Below are positions 7,207 to 12,812 of a DNA stretch of 12,812 bases, piece after piece. The position numbers were made by a program, and so were the translations under genes. The DNA comes from Spartobacteria bacterium UBA6821 (GTDB lineage: Bacteria > Verrucomicrobiota > Verrucomicrobiia > Chthoniobacterales > UBA6821). Each line of letters starts with the position of its first letter. The first letter of the stretch is position 1. The stretch is taken from the NCBI GenBank assembly GCA_002452515.1, contig DKEN01000045.1:1-12812 (forward strand), read 5' to 3'. Under the pieces are notes generated by a model that was given only the letters and a program-made list of their open reading frames with translations, was not told the origin of the DNA and did not search any database.

Positions 7207-7579
7207 TCGAAGCAGAAATGCCAGAGCGAAAGCTATCTTGATGGCCCGTCATCTTGTCGAGAGAGTTGAGCAAAGGCCCAAGGTGGATGTTGAGATCAGG
7301 GCGTGTTCCCGCCCAGGGGAACAGGGCGTCAATCTCCTGTGCCGATGTTGATTCTGAAATCGGTTTCAACAACTGCAGCACCGCAGTGAGGAGGGGATAA
7401 TAGATCCTTGTGTCGTGTCCCATGCAGAGGTCGATCACGGATGGTGGGCGCCCGGCGCGTCCCATGCGCAGGCGGGTGCCGTTATGGTAGGGAGTGAGTC
7501 CCAGTTCCCAGACGCCTTCCTGACTCTGTAAATGAAGGGCGCTGTATTCGTGAGAAGGATCAACTCTTCGGAAGATCAC
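7172..7579 (-). CDS. Conserved-looking hypothetical protein, 135 residues
   Basis: The GTG start gives a soluble protein with no signal peptide or membrane segment. A basic, Gly/Arg-containing part (residues 30-45) is followed by a helical stretch with YYPLLTAVLQLL (60-71) and an acidic end, PVDEEL. I do not recognise the family. It begins 11 bp after the stop of the four-helix membrane protein on the same strand, so the two are probably cotranscribed. No SD is visible. The reading frame appears genuine from its position in a tight gene pair and its normal amino-acid mix, but a frameshift near the end cannot be ruled out because another frame looks coding just past it. Confidence 0.6.
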   Translation of the reverse strand: MIFRRVDPSHEYSALHLQSQEGVWELGLTPYHNGTRLRMGRAGRPPSVIDLCMGHDTRIYYPLLTAVLQLLKPISESTSAQEIDALFPWAGTRPDLNIHLGPLLNSLDKMTGHQDSFRSGISASSEILTPVDEEL

Positions 7580-7590
7580 GGCAGGGGATC

Positions 7591-8367
7591 TTACTCAGTT
7601 TTGTTACGGTCGGGATGACCCCACCAACTGTTCTGGCGTTTCCCGTCATAGTGCTCTTCGAAGGCACGAACGACATCCTCCATAGTGCCATCGGCTGGAG
7701 CCCAGACCTTGACATCGGGGAAATCTGTCGAGGTATTCCGGTTTTTAACAGGGCTGCGAAATTGGATGGGACACCAGAAAGACTCGATATTGCGAAGCAT
7801 CTCGCTGCCGAGCGCCCAGACGCCGGTCATCCAGTCGCAGTACCAGCACCAGAGTAGGTCATAACCGATGAGGCCATCGTACTTGTGGCGTGAAAGGTTG
7901 ATCCATTCCGAGGATTTGTAGCGAGGAAGCTTTGCCAACCAGGCCACGGGTGGGTAGGTCAGCACTTCTACGAATCTCACCAGTGCAAATGCCGCGACGG
8001 CCGGCGTGGTCATCAGGAGGGCAAACTGATTGCGTATGGGCCCCAGAAGCCGAGCCTGGGCATCGGTCAGTGTCGGACTTCCTTTCCTGCGTCCCCTGAT
8101 TACTCTGTCAATCAGGCAAAAGGCGTGAATGGCGACGATCTGGGCGATGATGGCAGCAGCCACTCCCTTCCATCCCAGAAGATACGCTCCAACGACCCAG
8201 GGAATCCAGGTGAAGAGACTGACAAAGAAATCCAAAACGGGGGCCTGCGCCACTTTTTCCGTGATGGCATAGGCGATGCGGGTGACGAGAGCTGCTACGA
8301 ATAATCCGCCAAAGATCAACAGGGAGCAGGAGAGAAAGGAAGAAGAACCTAGCATGATGGTTGTCAT
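7591..8367 (-). CDS. Four-helix membrane protein of unknown function
   Basis: A 258-residue protein with hydrophobic segments at about 12-35, 45-64, 66-88 and 114-138, followed by a soluble C-terminal half of some 110 residues. That half is rich in Trp and Cys: LLWCWYCDWMTGVWALG (171-187, with Cys174-x-x-Cys177), LRNIESFWCPIQF (191-203) and a final NSWWGHPDR. Such dense aromatic/Cys motifs usually mark a conserved family and may bind a metal or cofactor, but I cannot name it. It is the first gene of a minus-strand cluster ending at the terminator near 6813. Start: ATG 8367, with ATG 8355 (Met5) as an alternative; neither has an SD. It is divergent from the rhamnose operon across a 350-bp gap. 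Confidence 0.75.
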   Translation of the reverse strand: MTTIMLGSSSFLSCSLLIFGGLFVAALVTRIAYAITEKVAQAPVLDFFVSLFTWIPWVVGAYLLGWKGVAAAIIAQIVAIHAFCLIDRVIRGRRKGSPTLTDAQARLLGPIRNQFALLMTTPAVAAFALVRFVEVLTYPPVAWLAKLPRYKSSEWINLSRHKYDGLIGYDLLWCWYCDWMTGVWALGSEMLRNIESFWCPIQFRSPVKNRNTSTDFPDVKVWAPADGTMEDVVRAFEEHYDGKRQNSWWGHPDRNKTE

Positions 8368-8716
8368 ACTAGTCTAGCCCGACATGAAAGAAGGAGTCTT
8401 TTCGATCCTTAATTTCGTTCCACCGCGGTCTGTGTTTTCTAGGGTAGCGCTGATTTCATCCGATGATGACTACTGGAGGAGAAAAGGGTGTTTTTGTACG
8501 GCACCTTGTTCTAGCAAGGTTTTACCGTCCATTCGGAATCGTGCCTTCGACATGTTATCCTTCGCGTCCCTTCCCTGGGACTTGATTCAGGAGCGACGCG
8601 CAGTGGCAACACAATGCCGCTCCACAGCTACGTGTTCAACAGTCGGAATTTTCCTGCCGCAACGGCCTCTATGCGATTTAATCAGCGTTTCCCTAGATGT
8701 GTTTTTACAATGAAAA
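8368..8716. other. Divergent intergenic region with several hairpins
   Basis: No convincing gene is present. It holds promoters for the minus-strand membrane-protein operon and the plus-strand rhamnose operon. Small inverted repeats seen on the plus strand: ACCTTG/CAAGGT followed by TTT (8503-8520), GTCCC/GGGAC (8566-8581) and GGAGCG/CGCTCC (8590-8623, with a nested GGCA/TGCC). They could form a structured transcript leader or a weak attenuator if transcription begins upstream of them; this is inference. Confidence 0.35.
8706..8711 (+). promoter_or_regulatory. Candidate -10 box of the rhamnose operon
   Basis: TACAAT matches five of six bases of the sigma-70 -10 consensus and would place the transcription start near 8717-8719, at the left edge of the palindrome. 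No good TTGACA-like -35 element is seen at 16-18 bp spacing, so an activator or a weak promoter would be needed. Confidence 0.35.
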
Positions 8717-8740
8717 TAAATGATTGACTCCAATCATTTA
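8717..8740. promoter_or_regulatory. Perfect 10-bp inverted repeat, probable DeoR operator
   Basis: TAAATGATTG (8717-8726) and CAATCATTTA (8731-8740) are exact reverse complements separated by ACTC. The 24-bp palindrome lies just after a TACAAT box and just before the DeoR-family gene, the usual place for an autoregulatory operator. It spans the ATG at 8720, which argues that this ATG is not the real start. A repressor here would control the whole rhamnose operon. Confidence 0.65.
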
Positions 8741-8758
8741 AAAGCAAATCGTCTACCG

Positions 8759-9541
8759 ATGCGCGTTCCGAAACATGTTGTTGAAACCAGGCGCTCCCGC
8801 TTGGCCGAACTCCTGTTGGGACGGGGCTACCTGCCCATCAGTCAACTCTGTGAGGAACTTGGTGTCTCCGAGGCGACTGCAAGGCGCGATCTTTCGGCCT
8901 TGGAAAAAGAGGAACGGATCACAAGAACCTATGGAGGGGCCCTTGGTGAGTTCAATGCCACCTTCACTTCATTCCGGGAACGTATCCGCCAAAACTCCGA
9001 CGCCAAGAGCGCCATGGCCCGCATCGCCGTCTCCCTGATCAGGCCAGGGATGAGTGTTTACCTCGATGCAGGGACAACCATTTTCTCCGTTGCTCAGGAA
9101 TTACGCCGTAATCTTCCCCCCGATCTTGTCCTCATCACGAACAACCTGGCGCTGCTCGAGACCCTTGGGTCGCTCGCGGGAGCAAAAACAGTCCTGCTTG
9201 GCGGGCAGCTTTTGGAACGACAATCCGTGCTGCTTGGACAGGAGGCCGTGAAGGCTGTCTCATCCCAGAACATCGACCTCGCGTTTTTGAGTGCCCAGGC
9301 GATCAATCAGCAGGGTCTCTGGAATTCCCAAAGTGATGTGGTGAAACTCCAGCAGGCAGTCATCAGAAAGGCAACTCACTCCTGTTTCTGTCTGGATCGT
9401 TCGAAGTTGGGACGCACCGCCCCGGAACATCTCGCCAACTGGACGACTGTACGGATGGTGGTCAGTGATCTCACGAGACCAGAATTCCGTCAGGCAGGGA
9501 TCCAGTTGAAGCCGGATATTCTTTTTTCAACCCATCCGTAA
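8759..9541 (+). CDS. DeoR-family transcriptional regulator, probable rhamnose repressor
   Basis: A regulator of 260 residues from ATG 8759 (273 from ATG 8720). Using numbering from 8720: the winged helix-turn-helix is at about 24-75, with LCEELGVSEATARRDLSALE and the RTYGGA end typical of DeoR proteins. The C-terminal sugar-phosphate-sensing domain shows LDAGTT (115-120), ITNN (139-142), LLGG (159-162) and CLDRSK (224-229). The start at 8759 leaves the usual short lead before the HTH, and the ATG at 8720 lies inside a palindromic operator. The gene is 35 bp upstream of the rhamnulokinase on the same strand, so its effector is probably L-rhamnulose-1-phosphate or another pathway intermediate; the effector is inferred from context. 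Probably autoregulated. Confidence 0.9.
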   Translation: MRVPKHVVETRRSRLAELLLGRGYLPISQLCEELGVSEATARRDLSALEKEERITRTYGGALGEFNATFTSFRERIRQNSDAKSAMARIAVSLIRPGMSVYLDAGTTIFSVAQELRRNLPPDLVLITNNLALLETLGSLAGAKTVLLGGQLLERQSVLLGQEAVKAVSSQNIDLAFLSAQAINQQGLWNSQSDVVKLQQAVIRKATHSCFCLDRSKLGRTAPEHLANWTTVRMVVSDLTRPEFRQAGIQLKPDILFSTHP

Positions 9542-9576
9542 TCCCTCCGAGTTCCCCCCTCACCTTTCTATCTCCC

Positions 9577-11064
9577 ATGTCCACAACGCGTCATTATCTA
9601 GCCATTGATCTCGGAGCCGAAAGCGGACGCGTGATGCTGGGTTCGCTTGCCGATGGAAAGTTGACTCTGGAGGAGCTGCATCGCTTTGCCAACAGGGCCG
9701 TTGTGGTAAAGGATTCCCGCCGGTGGGATTTTCTGCATCTTTATGCCGAGATCGTGGAAGGGCTGCGGAAGGCTGGAGGACTCGGGCTGCCGATCCGTTC
9801 CCTCAGCACCGATTCCTGGGGAGTGGACTATGCGTTCATGAAGGGGGATGAGCCTTTCCTCTCAACTCCCTACCAGTATCGCGACACTCGGACCGATGGC
9901 GCCTATGAAAAGATGCCTGTCACCAAAGAGGAGATTTATACGGCAACGGGCATTCAGTTCATGACAATCAACTCGATCTGCCAGCTGCACACCGACCTGC
10001 TCGAACGGACGGAAATTGTGGAATTTGCCGATAGCTTTCTGCTGATTGCGGACCTGGTGAATCATCTTTTAGGTGGCGAAGCCGTCGCCGAGGCTTCTCT
10101 CGCCAGCACAACCCAGCTCTATGATCCGGCACGGCATGACTGGGCCCGTTCTCTCATTGCGCGGCTGGGGCTGCCGGAAAGAATCTTCCCAAAAGTAGTC
10201 CCCTCGGGCACCTCGATCGGCACCCTCTCAGCTGAACTTCAGGAGGAGACCCGTCTGGGCTCCGTCAATGTGGTCGCCACCTGCTCCCATGACACCGGTG
10301 CAGCCGTCGCGGCCGTTCCTGCCACGGATCAGGAAGGCTGGGCTTACCTCAGTTCCGGAACCTGGTCGCTGCTTGGCGTGGAGTCACCACTTCCTGTCCT
10401 GACGGAAAAAGCCCGTTCGCTGAATTTTACCAACGAGGTCGGCCATGGAGGCACCATCCGCCTTCTCAAGAATATCGCCGGACTTTGGATCCTCCAGGAA
10501 TGCATGCGCTTCTGGAGGGAGAGCGGACAGGAACAGAACTATGGCGAGCTGGTTCATCTTGCCTTCCAGGAACCCACTCTTGAAGTTTTGATTAATCCCG
10601 ATGATCCACGGTTCCAAAAATCCGGAGGAACAACCGCTTCTGGCGGCATGCCGGAACGGATTGCGGAATACGCGAGGGAGACTGGACAGAGAATTCCTAC
10701 GACGCCGGGGGCTATTTCCCGATGTATTCTTGAGAGCCTTGCCCTGCTCTATCGTCGCAGCATCGGTGAACTTGAATCCCTGACCGGAAATCCTATCAAC
10801 AGACTCCACATCGTTGGCGGAGGCACGCGTAATGAACTACTCAATCAAGCCGCTGCAAACGCCACCGGCCTGCGCATCATCACGGGTCCGGTTGAAGCAA
10901 CAGCCGCTGGAAATATCCTGATCCAAGCTATCTCCGCAGGCGATATCACTTCCCTCTCCGAAGCACGTAAAATAGTCGCCGACTCATTCTCTCAGCATAT
11001 CTTTGAACCGCAGGACTCAAGCCTCTGGGAGGCAGCCTACGCACGATTTGTTGCCCTTCCCTGA
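9577..11064 (+). CDS. rhaB: L-rhamnulokinase
   Basis: A 495-residue FGGY-family kinase, close to the usual RhaB length, that phosphorylates L-rhamnulose with ATP to L-rhamnulose-1-phosphate in the cytosol. Seen: the N-terminal ATPase-fold motif AIDLGAESGRVM (9-20), STDSWGVDYAF (77-87), the sugar-contact segment PYQYRDTR (98-105), CSHDTGAAV with catalytic base Asp239, YLSSGTWSLLGVE (257-269), NEVGHGGTIRLLKNIAGLW (286-304), and the nucleotide-binding HIVGGGTRNELLNQ (411-424). These features together distinguish it from xylulokinase and glycerol kinase. It has no SD: the 35 bp before its ATG are pyrimidine-rich. It follows the DeoR regulator and is 51 bp upstream of the aldolase/dehydrogenase gene, forming one operon. 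Confidence 0.95.
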   Translation: MSTTRHYLAIDLGAESGRVMLGSLADGKLTLEELHRFANRAVVVKDSRRWDFLHLYAEIVEGLRKAGGLGLPIRSLSTDSWGVDYAFMKGDEPFLSTPYQYRDTRTDGAYEKMPVTKEEIYTATGIQFMTINSICQLHTDLLERTEIVEFADSFLLIADLVNHLLGGEAVAEASLASTTQLYDPARHDWARSLIARLGLPERIFPKVVPSGTSIGTLSAELQEETRLGSVNVVATCSHDTGAAVAAVPATDQEGWAYLSSGTWSLLGVESPLPVLTEKARSLNFTNEVGHGGTIRLLKNIAGLWILQECMRFWRESGQEQNYGELVHLAFQEPTLEVLINPDDPRFQKSGGTTASGGMPERIAEYARETGQRIPTTPGAISRCILESLALLYRRSIGELESLTGNPINRLHIVGGGTRNELLNQAAANATGLRIITGPVEATAAGNILIQAISAGDITSLSEARKIVADSFSQHIFEPQDSSLWEAAYARFVALP

Positions 11065-11115
11065 TTTTTTTAGCCAACCAACAACAGATAGTTCACCCTA
11101 CTAAACACCAAACAC

Positions 11116-12812
11116 ATGAGCCACACACCCCTCCCCAACCTCTGGGACGATGCCAAAGCCTCCAAGCTCGATCTCGTCGACCAGCTTGTTTACCGTTCCA
11201 ACCTGCTCGGTTCTGACCAGCGCATCACCAACACCGGTGGTGGTAACACCTCCTCCAAGATCATCGAGAAGGATCCCCTCACGGGAGAGAGCACCGAGGT
11301 CCTCTGGGTAAAGGGTTCCGGCGGGGATCTGCGCACCTCGAAACGGGAAAATTTTTCCTCCCTCTATCAAGATAAGCTCGTCGGCCTTCAGAAGAACTAT
11401 GGTACTCGCGCCGACAAGGGACTGAAATCCCAGGCAGAGGACGAGATGGTCGGGGCCTACGCACACACCACGTTCAATCTCAATCCCCGTCCCTCCTCGA
11501 TCGACACTCCCCTGCACAGTTTTCTTTCCGGAAAACATGTCGATCACATGCACCCGAACGCGATCATTGCGATTGCCGCAAGCCGCCGTTGCGAAGAACT
11601 GACGAAGGAGATCTTTGGCGGCGAAATGGATTATGTCACCTGGATGCGTCCCGGATTCGAACTCGGCCTTGCCATGCAGGAGATTTCGAAAATCAATCCT
11701 TCCGTGAGAGCCATCATGATGGGCCAGCATGGGTTCATCTCCTGGGATGACGATGCCAAAATTTGTTATACCAAGACCCTGGCCTTCATCGACAAAGCCA
11801 CGGCCTATATCGAATCCAAATACGCGGCAAAGGGTGGCGATGCCACTGCCTTCGGTGGTGCCAAATACCAATCTCTGGATGAGGCAGCCCGAAACAGCAC
11901 CCTCGCGGCCATCCTCCCTTGGCTCCGCGGCCAGGTCAGTCAGCAGAAGCGTTTCATCGGCACCGTGCAGTCGGATGAAAAAATCCTGCGATTTGTGAAT
12001 TCGAAGGATGCCGCCCGTCTCGCTGAACTCGGCACCTCCTGCCCCGATCATTTCCTGCGCACCAAGATCAAGCCTCTCTTTGTTGACTGGAACCCTCAAA
12101 AAGAGGATGTCGCCTCCCTCAAGGCCAAGCTTGCAAAAGGTCTCGAAGCTTACCGCGCTGACTACGCCAACTACTACGATCGCTGCAAACACGCAAATTC
12201 GCCGGCCATGCGCGATCCGAACCCAACCGTCATTCTTATCCCCGGAGTGGGAATGATCGCCTGGGGCAAGGACAAGAGCGAGAGCCGTGTCACTGCCGAG
12301 TTCTACAACTGCGCCGTCGAGGTCATGCGTGGTGCCGAAGCAATCGACGAATATGTCTCACTCCCCCAGCAGGAAGCCTTTGACATCGAATACTGGCTTC
12401 TTGAGGAGGCAAAGCTTCAGCGCATGCCAGCCGAAAAGGAACTTGCACGCCAGATCCATATCGTGATCGGAGCAGGATCCGGGATCGGCAAGGAGACCGC
12501 TCATCGTCTCGTCAAGGAAGGGGCGCACATCGTCTGTGTTGACTTGAACCAGGCCGCCGCGGAAGCAACAGCCAAGGAAATCACCGACAAGTACGGCATC
12601 GGAATCGGTGTCGCCGGAACCGGACTCAGCGGTTGCGGTCCGGCCATTGGTCTAGCAGGCAACATCACCGACCGTGCCAGCATCCGAGCGATGCTGGACC
12701 AGGTGGCCCTCGCCTACGGTGGATTTGACGCCATTGAGATCACCGCAGGTATCTTTGTCCCAAGTGATACGACCGGACATATTCCCGATGACAAATGGGC
12801 TCTCACCTTCAA
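11116..12812 (+). CDS. rhaEW: Bifunctional rhamnulose-1-phosphate aldolase / lactaldehyde dehydrogenase (3' truncated by window)
   Basis: The first 565 codons of a fused enzyme; the family is usually near 700 residues, so about 130 are missing beyond the window edge. The class II aldolase part (about 1-420) shows TNTGGGNTSS (38-47), VDHMHPN with metal ligands His144 and His146, and GQHGF with His205. The short-chain dehydrogenase part starts near 447 with the nucleotide loop GAGSGIG (452-458) and Asp476 after strand beta-2, which favours NAD over NADP; the YxxxK catalytic motif lies beyond the edge. The aldolase gives dihydroxyacetone phosphate and L-lactaldehyde, and the dehydrogenase oxidises the latter to lactate. 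The frame is uninterrupted. Start: ATG 11116 with no SD, 51 bp after rhaB. A long open frame on the opposite strand (11101-12192) is its shadow. Confidence 0.94.
   Translation, partial: MSHTPLPNLWDDAKASKLDLVDQLVYRSNLLGSDQRITNTGGGNTSSKIIEKDPLTGESTEVLWVKGSGGDLRTSKRENFSSLYQDKLVGLQKNYGTRADKGLKSQAEDEMVGAYAHTTFNLNPRPSSIDTPLHSFLSGKHVDHMHPNAIIAIAASRRCEELTKEIFGGEMDYVTWMRPGFELGLAMQEISKINPSVRAIMMGQHGFISWDDDAKICYTKTLAFIDKATAYIESKYAAKGGDATAFGGAKYQSLDEAARNSTLAAILPWLRGQVSQQKRFIGTVQSDEKILRFVNSKDAARLAELGTSCPDHFLRTKIKPLFVDWNPQKEDVASLKAKLAKGLEAYRADYANYYDRCKHANSPAMRDPNPTVILIPGVGMIAWGKDKSESRVTAEFYNCAVEVMRGAEAIDEYVSLPQQEAFDIEYWLLEEAKLQRMPAEKELARQIHIVIGAGSGIGKETAHRLVKEGAHIVCVDLNQAAAEATAKEITDKYGIGIGVAGTGLSGCGPAIGLAGNITDRASIRAMLDQVALAYGGFDAIEITAGIFVPSDTTGHIPDDKWALTF

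Noticed and set aside
8384..8713. 109-codon plus-strand frame between divergent operons
   Set aside because: No SD, no recognisable domain, and a Cys/Ser/Arg-rich composition typical of non-coding sequence. It spans several hairpins and ends just before the candidate operator.
11101..12192. 363-codon minus-strand open frame
   Set aside because: It lies wholly opposite the clear aldolase/dehydrogenase gene. The plus-strand translation has family motifs, and the minus-strand product is unrecognisable.
1..12812. CRISPR arrays, intact insertion sequences and rRNA
   Set aside because: No regularly spaced repeats, no intact transposase and no rRNA-like sequence were seen on either strand.

Overview
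This is chromosomal sequence of about 53-55% G+C, probably from a polysaccharide-degrading Verrucomicrobiota (or related PVC) bacterium. That assignment is an inference from the mix of secreted glycoside hydrolases, a CE12-type esterase, a DeoR regulator with rhamnulokinase and a fused rhamnulose-phosphate aldolase/dehydrogenase, and weak or absent Shine-Dalgarno (SD) sequences. No marker gene fixes the taxon.

Layout. Positions 47-4777 (minus strand) hold a small putative lipoprotein, a GH30-family glycoside hydrolase, and a GH2 beta-galactosidase-like enzyme with a C-terminal F5/8-type-C (discoidin) domain. Positions 4778-5457 hold no intact gene but carry two apparent remnants: a 36-codon frame starting like ribose-5-phosphate isomerase B, and the decayed N-terminus of a tyrosine integrase. 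A tRNA-Val(UAC) follows at 5458-5532. It converges tail-to-tail with a secreted rhamnogalacturonan-acetylesterase-like SGNH hydrolase (5540-6412, minus). Positions 6413-6873 are non-coding, with short repeats and a terminator hairpin. Positions 6874-8367 (minus) are a probable small operon of unknown function: a four-helix membrane protein, a 135-residue protein, and a tiny exported peptide carrying a CxxCxxCH motif. From about 8700 to the window end (plus strand) lies a rhamnose catabolic operon: DeoR-family regulator, rhamnulokinase, and the 5' 565 codons of a bifunctional rhamnulose-1-phosphate aldolase/lactaldehyde dehydrogenase that runs off the window.

How the genes could work together. 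The exported GH30, GH2 and CE12-like enzymes would deacetylate and trim a pectin-type (rhamnogalacturonan) or similar polymer. The rhamnose released would be isomerised by an enzyme not in this window, phosphorylated by RhaB, and split by the fused aldolase/dehydrogenase to dihydroxyacetone phosphate and lactaldehyde, the latter oxidised to lactate. A perfect 10-bp inverted repeat (8717-8740) at the presumed promoter of the regulator gene is a strong candidate operator. It also suggests that the regulator's true start is position 8759 rather than 8720. No transporter, sugar isomerase or microcompartment shell gene is present in the window.
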